A stretch of 64,000 nucleotides of DNA from Proruminimicrobium sp963666965 (GTDB taxonomy: Bacteria > Elusimicrobiota > Endomicrobiia > Endomicrobiales > Endomicrobiaceae). The notes beneath the pieces are model-generated. The model saw only the letters and a list, made by a program, of their open reading frames with translations. It had not been told where the DNA came from and did not search any database. The position numbers and the translations under genes are program-made. This document shows, one piece after another, positions 42,525 to 49,044 of the stretch (position 1 is the stretch's first letter; each line of letters starts with the position of its first letter). The stretch spans positions 1,302,001 through 1,366,000 of the forward strand of contig OY762939.1 in the NCBI GenBank assembly GCA_963666965.1, read 5' to 3'.

Positions 42525-42540
42525 CGCTCTTTTGAAAAGA

Positions 42541-42625
42541 GGGGGTGTGGCCGAGCGGCCAATGGCAACAGACTGTAAATCTGTCGGGCTTTCGCCCTAC
42601 AATGGTTCAAATCCATTCGCCCCCA
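42541..42625 (+). tRNA. tRNA-Tyr (GTA)
   Basis: An 85-base class II tRNA with long variable arm. Acceptor GGGGGTG pairs with CGCCCCC (one G-U), anticodon GTA at 42575-42577 within stem CAGAC/TCTG-type, T-arm with GGTTCAAATCC. The 3' CCA is not encoded, so it must be added. Confidence 0.97.
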
Positions 42626-42634
42626 TATTTCTTT

Positions 42635-42705
42635 GCGGGAGTAGCACAATGGTAGTGCTCCAGCCTTCCAAGCTGGCCACGCGGGTTCGATTCCCGTCTC
42701 CCGCT
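42635..42705 (+). tRNA. tRNA-Gly (TCC)
   Basis: A 71-base tRNA with acceptor GCGGGAG/CTCCCGC, anticodon stem CCAGC/GCTGG, anticodon TCC at 42667-42669 and T-loop GGTTCGATTCC. No encoded CCA; a short T-run follows. Confidence 0.97.
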
Positions 42706-42729
42706 TTTTTAGAGTTATACTCTGAGTAT

Positions 42730-42801
42730 GCCGAGGTGGCTCAGGGGTAGAGCACCTCCTTGGTAAGGAGGTGGTCGTGGGTTCAATTCCCATCCTCGGC
42801 T
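42730..42801 (+). tRNA. tRNA-Thr (GGT)
   Basis: A 72-base tRNA with acceptor GCCGAGG/CCTCGGC, anticodon stem CCTCC/GGAGG and anticodon GGT at 42762-42764. No encoded CCA. It directly precedes tuf by 43 bases. Confidence 0.97.
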
Positions 42802-42844
42802 TTCAGAGTCACTATAAGCAGTATATAAAATGGAGGTAAGTAAG

Positions 42845-44047
42845 ATGTCAAAAGAGAAATTTGATAGATCAAAACCGCATGTAAACGTAGGAACGATAGG
42901 ACACGTGGACCACGGCAAAACGACATTGACAGCAGCGATAACGAAGGTATTGGGAGACAAAGGATTAGCGACATATATATCATACGATCAGGTAGCCAAG
43001 GCATCTGAATCACAGGGAAGAAGAGACGATACAAAGATCGTAACGATAGCAGTCAGCCACGTAGAATATTCTACGGAGAAGAGACATTATGCACATATAG
43101 ATTGTCCTGGACATGCTGATTACGTAAAGAACATGATCACTGGCGCAGCGCAGATGGACGGAGCGATCTTGGTAGTAAGCGCATTGGACGGACCGATGCC
43201 TCAGACCAGAGAGCACATTTTGTTGGCCAGACAGGTAAACGTACCGAATATCGTAGTATTTTTGAATAAATGCGACGCGGTAGAAGATAAGGAATTATTG
43301 GACTTGGTAGAAATGGAAGTAAGAGAACTTTTGACCAAGTACGGATTTGACGGAGACAAGACGAGCATAGTAAGAGGAAGCGCATTATTGGCATTGCAGG
43401 GCAAACAGGAAGGAGTAGATTCAATAATGGCGTTGATGGATGCAGTAGACAATGATATAAAGTTGCCGCAGAGAGACGTAGATAAACCATTCTTGATGAG
43501 CGTAGAAGACGTATTCTCGATAACAGGAAGAGGAACAGTAGCTACTGGAAGAGTAGAGAAAGGAAAAGTAAGAGTTGGCGACAACTTGGAAATAGTCGGA
43601 ATAACGGAAGATACGAAAAAGACAGTAGCAACCGGAATCGAAATGTTCAGAAAGTTGTTGGATGATGCGCAGGCCGGCGACAATATCGGAGTCCTTTTGA
43701 GAGGAATCGAAAAGAACCAGATCGAAAGAGGGCAGGTATTGGCAGCACCTGGAACAATCAAGCCGCATAAGAAATTCAAAGGACAGGTTTACATATTGAA
43801 GAAAGAAGAAGGCGGAAGACATACGCCATTTTTCAACGGATACAGACCGCAGTTCTATTTTAGAACTACCGACGTAACCGGAGTAGCGAATTTGCCTGCA
43901 GGAACCGAAATGGTAATGCCTGGCGATAATATAACGATGGATATAGAGCTTATAATGCCTGTAGCAATGGAAACACAGCTGAGATTCGCAATAAGAGAAG
44001 GCGGAAGAACTGTAGGATCGGGCGTCGTAACTGAAATAAAAGAGTAA
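42845..44047 (+). CDS. tuf: Translation elongation factor Tu with divergent switch I
   Basis: The 400-residue GTPase delivers aminoacyl-tRNA to the ribosome. G1 GHVDHGKTT, G3 DCPGHADYVKNM, G4 NKCD and G5 GSAL are intact, and domains II-III are typical (FKGQVYILKKEEGGRHTPFF, GGRTVGSGVV). Between SYDQ (46-49) and TIAVSHVEY (67-75) the near-universal APEEKARGITI is replaced by VAKASESQGRRDDTKIV, about five residues longer. The Thr that coordinates magnesium (T67 here) remains, but the RG before it is gone. Codon use is unlike neighbouring genes (TTG, GTA, GGA, ATA strongly preferred). Start ATG 42845 follows GGAGG by eight bases; the ATG at 42830 is upstream of that site. Confidence 0.95.
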   Translation: MSKEKFDRSKPHVNVGTIGHVDHGKTTLTAAITKVLGDKGLATYISYDQVAKASESQGRRDDTKIVTIAVSHVEYSTEKRHYAHIDCPGHADYVKNMITGAAQMDGAILVVSALDGPMPQTREHILLARQVNVPNIVVFLNKCDAVEDKELLDLVEMEVRELLTKYGFDGDKTSIVRGSALLALQGKQEGVDSIMALMDAVDNDIKLPQRDVDKPFLMSVEDVFSITGRGTVATGRVEKGKVRVGDNLEIVGITEDTKKTVATGIEMFRKLLDDAQAGDNIGVLLRGIEKNQIERGQVLAAPGTIKPHKKFKGQVYILKKEEGGRHTPFFNGYRPQFYFRTTDVTGVANLPAGTEMVMPGDNITMDIELIMPVAMETQLRFAIREGGRTVGSGVVTEIKE

Positions 44048-44074
44048 TCAGTTCAATATATTGGAGAAAGCAAA

Positions 44075-44227
44075 ATGGGTGACAGAGTAATAATAACAAT
44101 GGCATGTACTGAATGCAAAAACAGAAACTATTCTTTTGCAAGAGGTAAGAAACAGGAAGGAAAGTTAGAAGTTAAAAAGTTTTGCAGAGCTTGCGGAAAA
44201 CACGTTTTGCATAAAGAGACTAAATAG
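44075..44227 (+). CDS. rpmG: 50S ribosomal protein L33
   Basis: A 50-residue protein starting MGDRVIITMACTECKNRNY. It keeps both zinc-binding pairs, CTEC and CRAC, so this is the Cys-containing, zinc-dependent form. It lies between tuf and tRNA-Trp as in many bacteria, with a GGAGA ribosome-binding site 27 bases after the tuf stop. It is too short for most ORF cut-offs. Confidence 0.95.
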   Translation: MGDRVIITMACTECKNRNYSFARGKKQEGKLEVKKFCRACGKHVLHKETK

Positions 44228-44235
44228 TTTAAATA

Positions 44236-44278
44236 AATTCCCGGTTCTTTCATTCTTGTAGTGAAAGAACCGGAATTA
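44236..44278 (+). other. Long perfect hairpin between rpmG and tRNA-Trp
   Basis: CCGGTTCTTTCA (44241-44252) pairs exactly with TGAAAGAACCGG (44262-44273), extended by AATTC/GGAATT with a bulge. No T-run follows, so this looks more like an RNase III or RNA-processing site than a terminator. Confidence 0.65.
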
Positions 44279-44287
44279 AAAAGCCAT

Positions 44288-44358
44288 GGGGGCATAGGCT
44301 AACGGTAAACTTCTGGTCTCCAAAACCAGCTTTGTTGGTTCAAATCCAGCTGCCCCCG
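44288..44358 (+). tRNA. tRNA-Trp (CCA)
   Basis: A 71-base tRNA with acceptor GGGGGCA/TGCCCCC, anticodon stem CTGGT/ACCAG and anticodon CCA at 44320-44322. No encoded 3' CCA. It precedes secE, the common tuf-trnW-secE-nusG order. Confidence 0.97.
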
Positions 44359-44398
44359 CTTTAAAGTTGTGTGATAAAAAAATTGCAGAGGATAAAAA

Positions 44399-44596
44399 AT
44401 GTCTTTAATAAATAGCGCTATTCAGTTTTTTAAAGAAGCTTATGTTGAGTTGACAAAAGTTACTTGGCTGGGCAAAAAAGAAGTTGTAGCAACGACTGTA
44501 GTCGTTATTATTTTTATTATAATACTTTCTATTTTCGTAAGTTTTGTTGATTTAATATTGTCGACAATTTTAGGCATAATATTAAAATTGGGGTAA
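44399..44596 (+). CDS. secE: Preprotein translocase subunit SecE
   Basis: The 65-residue single-span membrane protein clamps SecY in the translocon. It shows FFKEAYVELTKVTWLGKKEVVATTVVVI, the amphipathic helix and start of the membrane segment typical of short bacterial SecE, then a hydrophobic helix to the end. An AGAGGATAAA site precedes the ATG. nusG follows after three bases. Confidence 0.95.
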   Translation: MSLINSAIQFFKEAYVELTKVTWLGKKEVVATTVVVIIFIIILSIFVSFVDLILSTILGIILKLG

Positions 44597-44599
44597 AAA

Positions 44600-45130
44600 A
44601 TGGCTAATCAATGGTATGTTGTCCACACGTATTCCGGACATGAAGACAAGGTAAAAAACAGTATCGAAAGAACTGTTGAAAATCTTGGAATGAAAAATAT
44701 GATCTCTCAGGTTCTGGTTCCTACCGAAGAAGTTGTCTCGGTAAAAAATAATAAAAGGAAAATCAGAAAGAAAAAATTTTATCCGGGATATGTTTTTATA
44801 GAAATGACTATCAATAACGAAACGTACTGGCTGGTTAGAAACACGACTGGCGTTACGGGATTTTTAGGCGGAGTAAAACCTATACCTATGGCAGAAAATG
44901 AAGTTTCAAATCTGATTAACGCCATAGTAAATCCTGACAGCGCAAAGCCAAGACCTGCAGTTATGTTTGAAAAGGAAGAAAATGTCAGAATTGCAGAAGG
45001 ACCTTTCAAACATTTTGTCGGAGTTGTTGAAGAAATCAATCAGGAAAAAGGCAAGCTGAAAGTTATGGTTACAATTTTCGGAAGACCTACTCCTGTAGAA
45101 CTTGACTTTTTACAGGTTGAAAAAATATAA
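44600..45130 (+). CDS. nusG: Transcription termination/antitermination factor NusG
   Basis: The 176-residue factor couples RNA polymerase to ribosomes and Rho. N-terminal NGN domain with WYVVHTYSGHEDKVKNSIER, EVVSVKNNKRKIRKKKFYPGYVFIEM and the LVRNTTGVTGFLGG strand; C-terminal KOW domain with EEENVRIAEGPFKHFVGVVEE-type sequence and VTIFGRPTPVELDFLQVEKI. Length is standard. Confidence 0.97.
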   Translation: MANQWYVVHTYSGHEDKVKNSIERTVENLGMKNMISQVLVPTEEVVSVKNNKRKIRKKKFYPGYVFIEMTINNETYWLVRNTTGVTGFLGGVKPIPMAENEVSNLINAIVNPDSAKPRPAVMFEKEENVRIAEGPFKHFVGVVEEINQEKGKLKVMVTIFGRPTPVELDFLQVEKI

Positions 45131-45236
45131 CCTGTTATAATATTTTGCCGTGTTACGACGGCGGAAAATTGAATATTTTTGAATTTGCTCTGAATTTAAA
45201 AATACAAAATTTGAAAAAAATTAGGAGAAAAATAAA
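45131..45236 (+). promoter_or_regulatory. rplK leader with a small hairpin
   Basis: The 106-base gap between nusG and rplK contains TTTTGCCGT and ACGGCGGAAAA, which pair around GTTACG (about 45143-45168), and ends with a TTAGGAGAAAA ribosome-binding site. A TATAAT occurs at 45136-45141 but lacks a correctly spaced -35. I see no L1-type site here. Confidence 0.4.
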
Positions 45237-45668
45237 ATGCCACCAAAGAAAGTTAAAACACAAATTAAATTACAGATACCTGCAGGCGCAGCAAATCCTG
45301 CACCGCCGGTAGGTCCGGCTCTTGGTCAGCAGGGCGTCAACATAATGGATTTCTGCAAACAGTTTAATGAAAGAACAAAAAAAATGGAACAAGGTATGGC
45401 AACGCCTGTCGTCATAACAGTTTATGAAGACAGATCTTTTACCTTTATAACGAAGATGCCTCCGGTTCCAGCATTGGTTAAAAAAGCCGCTGGAGTAGCA
45501 AAAGCTTCCGGAACACCTAACAAAAACAAAGTAGGATCCATAACTTCAAAACAAGTTGAAGAAATAGCAAAGCAGAAAATGCCTGACTTGAACGCAATAG
45601 ATCTTGAAGGCGCAAAACTTATGGTTGAAGGCACTGCAAGAAGTATGGGAATTGAAGTAAAGAAGTAA
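45237..45668 (+). CDS. rplK: 50S ribosomal protein L11
   Basis: The 143-residue protein forms the GTPase-associated centre with 23S rRNA. MPPKKVKTQIKLQIPAGAANPAPPVGPALGQQGVNIMDFCKQFN is the usual start, and the C-terminal rRNA-binding domain contains KMPPVPALVKKAAGVAKASG and the conserved DLNAIDLEGAKLMVEGTARSMGIEV ending. Standard length. rplA follows behind a structured spacer. Confidence 0.97.
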   Translation: MPPKKVKTQIKLQIPAGAANPAPPVGPALGQQGVNIMDFCKQFNERTKKMEQGMATPVVITVYEDRSFTFITKMPPVPALVKKAAGVAKASGTPNKNKVGSITSKQVEEIAKQKMPDLNAIDLEGAKLMVEGTARSMGIEVKK

Positions 45669-45684
45669 GACGTTTATATATTTA

Positions 45685-45719
45685 AGTGGGAGCGGCTATA
45701 ATGCCGTGTTTGAACCACG
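45685..45719 (+). promoter_or_regulatory. Candidate ribosomal protein L1 binding site mimicking 23S rRNA helices 76-77
   Basis: The rplK-rplA spacer folds as GTGG/CCAC, an asymmetric loop (GA opposite GTTTGAA), then GCGGC/GCCGT around TATAAT. Strand one GTGGGAG and strand two TTGAACCAC closely match the L1 stalk of E. coli 23S rRNA (GUGGGAGGCU and CUUGAAAUACCAC, from memory). It overlaps the approach to the rplA ribosome-binding site, fitting feedback by L1. Confidence 0.7.
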
Positions 45720-45729
45720 GGAGAAAAAA

Positions 45730-46413
45730 ATGGCAAAAAGATTAAATGAAGTGTCAAAACTCGTAGACACAGGAAAATTGTATTCGATTAAAGAAGCTGC
45801 AGACTTGATTAAACAGACCGCAAAGGCTAAGTTTGATGAATCTGTTGAGGTTCACATCCGTTTAGGCATTGATCCAAAGAAAAGCGATCAGAGCGTAAGA
45901 GGAACTGTGTCTCTTCCGAACGGAATAGGAAAAACAAGAAAAGTTGTCGTAATCGCAAAAGGCGAAAAACAGAATGAAGCTAAAAATGCCGGAGCTGATG
46001 CATTCGGATCTGCCGACATTATCGATCAGATAGCAAAAGGCTGGCTTGATTTTGATATTTTAGTCGCAACCCCTGATACAATGAAAGACTTGTCAAAAGT
46101 TGCAAAAATATTAGGTCCTAAAGGATTGATGCCTAATCCAAAATCAGGAACTGTTACATTCGATATAGAACAGACAGTAAAAGATTTAAAGAAAGGCAGA
46201 GTTGAATATAAAAATGATGCTTACGGCATAATACATTGCGCCGTGGGAAAAGCTTCTTTTGAAGCTGATAAAATAACCGAAAACATAAAAACACTTCTTG
46301 AAGTAGTACAGAAGGCAAAACCTTCTGTAGCAAAGGGACAGTATATTAAGAGTATTTCCGTATCGTCGACAATGGGTCCGGGAATATTCATAGACCATAA
46401 CCAGAAATTTTAA
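45730..46413 (+). CDS. rplA: 50S ribosomal protein L1
   Basis: The 227-residue protein binds the mobile L1 stalk of 23S rRNA and represses its own mRNA in many bacteria. It shows MAKRLNEVSKLVDTGKLYS, VEVHIRLGIDPKKSDQSVRG, VATPDTMKDLSKVAKILGPKGLMPNPKSGTV in segments, and the AVGKASFEADKITENIKTLLE ending. Start is ATG 45730 after GGGAG; the in-frame ATG at 45706 lies inside the hairpin. A strong hairpin follows instead of rplJ. Confidence 0.96.
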   Translation: MAKRLNEVSKLVDTGKLYSIKEAADLIKQTAKAKFDESVEVHIRLGIDPKKSDQSVRGTVSLPNGIGKTRKVVVIAKGEKQNEAKNAGADAFGSADIIDQIAKGWLDFDILVATPDTMKDLSKVAKILGPKGLMPNPKSGTVTFDIEQTVKDLKKGRVEYKNDAYGIIHCAVGKASFEADKITENIKTLLEVVQKAKPSVAKGQYIKSISVSSTMGPGIFIDHNQKF

Positions 46414-46439
46414 AATTTCCGGTTAAACATAAGTCATTT

Positions 46440-46490
46440 TGCAAAAACAAGAAGATGTTAAGTTTAGCTCTTCTTGTTTTTGCAGTTTTA
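46440..46490 (+). terminator. Hairpin terminator after rplA
   Basis: TGCAAAAACAAGAAGA (46440-46455) and TCTTCTTGTTTTTGCA (46469-46484) are exact 16-base complements with a 13-base loop, followed by GTTTTA. It closes the tuf-rplA transcript. Confidence 0.82.
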
Positions 46491-46521
46491 AGAAACAAAA
46501 AAAAGTTGTAAAGAGTTTATT

Positions 46522-47451
46522 ATGAAAAATTTAAAAAAAGATTTATTATCGATATACGATTTGAATTCGCAGCAAATATGGGAACTTATAGAAAAAGCGA
46601 TAAAATTAAAAAAATCAGGATATACCGATAAATTTAAAGGCAAAGTTTTCGGACTTATATTCGAGAAACCGTCCACCAGAACAATGGTTTCATTTGCAAC
46701 GGCAATTGCACAGGCCGGCGGAACACCTCTTATTTTGGACACTCAAAAACTGCAAACGAAAAGAGGCGAATCTGTTTATGATACCGCGAAGGTTTTATCA
46801 AGATATCTTGACGGGATTATAATAAGAGCCTTTAAACACACATATGTTGAAGAATTTGCGGTAAACGCCTCAATTCCAGTAGTCAACGCATTAACCGATT
46901 ATGAACATCCGTGCCAGATACTTGCGGATATTATGACAATCGTTGAAAAATTCAAAATAAAATCACTTAAAGATTTATCAAAAATTAAAATAGTTTTTGT
47001 AGGTGATTCAAACAATGTATTTAATTCATGGCTAGCTTTGGCGGCCGTGACGGGACTTAATTTTACCCTTATAGGCGCTAAAGGATATATGCCTAAGAAA
47101 GATCTTTTGGATAAAGCCTCAGAAACCGCAAAAAAAACTAAGGCATCAATAACAATTTCAAACGACATTGAATCGGTAAAAGAAGCTAATGTAATTTATA
47201 CCGATGTATGGACTTCAATGGGAGAAGAAACAGAAGAAGCAAAAAGAATAAAAGCTTTTACTCCGTATCAGGTTAATTCCAAACTTCTTAAAAAAGCAAA
47301 TAAAAACTGCATCGTTATGCATTGTCTGCCTGCCGTAAGGGATGAAGAAATATCTACTGAAGTAATGGATATTCAGGAAAAAAACATTCTTGATCAGGCC
47401 GAAAACAGGCTTCATATTCAAAAAGCTGTTTTAATTGAACTTGCAAAATAA
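46522..47451 (+). CDS. argF: Ornithine carbamoyltransferase
   Basis: The 309-residue enzyme makes citrulline from ornithine and carbamoyl phosphate. Motifs are FEKPSTRTMVSFATAIAQAGG (carbamoyl phosphate site), LQTKRGESVYDTAKVLSRYLDG, DYEHPCQILADI (HPxQ), TDVWTSMGEE and the OTC-specific MHCLPA. In the first motif Met stands where STRTR normally has its second Arg. Length is normal. No other arginine gene is adjacent; placement directly after rplA is unusual. It is followed by a terminator hairpin. Confidence 0.93.
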   Translation: MKNLKKDLLSIYDLNSQQIWELIEKAIKLKKSGYTDKFKGKVFGLIFEKPSTRTMVSFATAIAQAGGTPLILDTQKLQTKRGESVYDTAKVLSRYLDGIIIRAFKHTYVEEFAVNASIPVVNALTDYEHPCQILADIMTIVEKFKIKSLKDLSKIKIVFVGDSNNVFNSWLALAAVTGLNFTLIGAKGYMPKKDLLDKASETAKKTKASITISNDIESVKEANVIYTDVWTSMGEETEEAKRIKAFTPYQVNSKLLKKANKNCIVMHCLPAVRDEEISTEVMDIQEKNILDQAENRLHIQKAVLIELAK

Positions 47452-47512
47452 AAATAATATATAAACCGGGTTCTAAACCGTTATTGCGGTTTTGAAGATT
47501 GTTTAAATGGTT

Positions 47513-47549
47513 GGGTCACCATTTTCTGATTAATGGTGACCCTTTTTAT
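47513..47549 (+). terminator. Intrinsic terminator after argF
   Basis: GGGTCACCATT (47513-47523) pairs exactly with AATGGTGACCC (47532-47542), followed by five T residues and more T-rich sequence. A weaker AAACCG/CGGTTT hairpin lies just upstream (about 47476-47493). Confidence 0.9.
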
Positions 47550-47574
47550 TTTTTGAATTAATGGAGGAAAAATT

Positions 47575-48867
47575 ATGAAAATAACATGCATAATTCCGGC
47601 TTTTAACGAAGAAAAAACTATCCAAAGTCTCATAAGAAATATTAAAAAAGTCGAATCTATAAGCGAAATAATAGTAGTCGACGACGGTTCTTCAGATAAA
47701 ACATGCGATTTGGCAAAATCTGAAAATGTAAAAGTATTAAAGCATGAAAAAAACAAAGGAAAAGGCGCCGCAATAAAAACCGGAGCGGCTCATGCGGAAT
47801 GCGGTATAATACTTTTTCTGGATGCAGACCTTGCTAATATGTCTCCCAAAAAAATAGCCTCTCTTCTTCAGCCGATTGAAAACGATGACGCCGATCTTGT
47901 TAAAGCGTCTTTTTCCCGTTCAAGAGGGCGCGTAACTGAATTGGTAGTAAAACCTCTTTTTCAGGTAATACTTCCTTTTTTAAATTTTAACCAGCCTCTA
48001 AGCGGACAGTTTGCGATCAGAAGCGAAATTTTAAAAGAACTTTCTATTGATGATAAATGGGGAGTCGATATACAAATTCTTCTACAGTCTGTTAAAAAGG
48101 GGCTACGCATAGTGGAAGTTGACATAGGGGAACTGATTCATAAAAAACAACCCATAGAAAATCTTGCAATAATGTCAGAACAGGTAATAAAATCAATTTT
48201 GTCCGAGATGGGAATGATTGCAAATAAACATAAACTTATAATATTCGATTTTGATAAAACCCTTATAGAAGAAAGCAGTATAGAAATTTTTGCAAGCCAG
48301 TTCGGTTTTACAAAAATGCTGAACGATTTAAGATGGAAGTATCAGCAGCATCTTATAAAAGACTCGGATATCACTCTTAACCTGTCTCAGTTTTTTAAAG
48401 ACAGAACAGACAGCGATTTAAAGCCTGTTTTCGATAAAATCCATTTGCAGGATAACATAATTAAAATCATTGAACGACTTAAAAAAAGAAGATACGAACT
48501 AGCTATAGTTTCTCACGCTTTTTCTCCCATAGTGTTTTATTTTGCAGAACAGCTCGGAATTCCAAAAGAAAACATTATATGTCCGGTTCTTTTAAAAAAT
48601 AAAAAAGGCGTTTATACAGGAGAAGTTCTTGCTAAAACGCGCCATAACGCATCATGCTGCGACAGCATAATCTGCAAAGGAGACGCGGCAACGGAGTTAA
48701 TGTCAATCCTTGACGTAAAACCGGAAGAATGTCTTGCCGTAGGAGACGGACGTTCGGATGAATGTCTTTTCAGAGTTTCAGGGCTTGCTCTTGCTTATAA
48801 ACCAAAGCAAAAAATCGGAGATATAACAATATCCCATTTAAGCGAAATATTGATATACGCCGAATAA
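47575..48867 (+). CDS. Glycosyltransferase (GT2/GpgS-like) fused to HAD/SerB-type phosphatase
   Basis: The 430-residue protein has an N-terminal GT-A domain (1 to about 205): TCIIPAFNEEKTIQSLI, VVDDGSSDKT, KGKGAAIKTGAAHA, DXD motif FLDADLAN (83-85) and RGRVTELVVKPL with FNQPLSGQFAIRSEIL, which recalls glucosyl-3-phosphoglycerate synthase. The C-terminal HAD domain (about 218-430) has motif I IIFDFDKTLIE (D225, D227), motif II VSHAFS and motif IV GDGRSDE, as in phosphoserine phosphatase. One chain could attach a sugar to a phosphorylated acceptor and then dephosphorylate it, for example to make glucosylglycerate. That is inference; it may equally make another glycoside. A GGAGG site precedes the start. 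Confidence 0.82.
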   Translation: MKITCIIPAFNEEKTIQSLIRNIKKVESISEIIVVDDGSSDKTCDLAKSENVKVLKHEKNKGKGAAIKTGAAHAECGIILFLDADLANMSPKKIASLLQPIENDDADLVKASFSRSRGRVTELVVKPLFQVILPFLNFNQPLSGQFAIRSEILKELSIDDKWGVDIQILLQSVKKGLRIVEVDIGELIHKKQPIENLAIMSEQVIKSILSEMGMIANKHKLIIFDFDKTLIEESSIEIFASQFGFTKMLNDLRWKYQQHLIKDSDITLNLSQFFKDRTDSDLKPVFDKIHLQDNIIKIIERLKKRRYELAIVSHAFSPIVFYFAEQLGIPKENIICPVLLKNKKGVYTGEVLAKTRHNASCCDSIICKGDAATELMSILDVKPEECLAVGDGRSDECLFRVSGLALAYKPKQKIGDITISHLSEILIYAE

Positions 48868-48875
48868 CTCAAACA

Positions 48876-48904
48876 TTGTATTCCTTTCTAAAATTTAGTA
48901 TAAT
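48876..48904 (+). promoter_or_regulatory. rpsB operon promoter
   Basis: TTGTAT (48876-48881) and TATAAT (48899-48904), 17-base spacer. Start predicted near 48911, leaving a 134-base leader before rpsB. Confidence 0.72.
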
Positions 48905-48941
48905 TTTTGCCAAGTTTAGTCTCTTAGTAGCTAAATACACA

Positions 48942-49019
48942 CACAAACGAATTCTTCAAAGGTCCCTTTATAAAAAGGGATTGAAGCCGGAAGTTTGTGG
49001 AGGCATTCTTTTTAGAATG
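48942..49019 (+). promoter_or_regulatory. Structured 5' leader of rpsB
   Basis: Nested complements form one long arm: CACAAAC/GTTTGTG (48942-48948 with 48993-48999), TTCAA/TTGAA (48955-48959 with 48981-48985) and TCCCTTT/AAAGGGA (48963-48969 with 48974-48980). A second hairpin CATTCT/AGAATG follows at 49004-49019. A candidate site for S2 autoregulation. Confidence 0.55.
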
Positions 49020-49044
49020 ACAAAAACCAAAGGAGCGTAAAAGT

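Noticed and set aside
42992..43045. Frameshift or pseudogene as the cause of the altered EF-Tu switch I
   Set aside because: The frame stays open, both sides of the segment are canonical in the same frame, and the other two frames hit stops within the segment.
43201..43779. Long reverse-strand open frames inside tuf
   Set aside because: Produced by the strong codon bias of tuf on the complementary strand; no homology or start signal.
45136..45141. TATAAT between nusG and rplK as a separate rplK promoter
   Set aside because: The nearest -35-like TTGAAA is 13 bases away; other candidates are too far.
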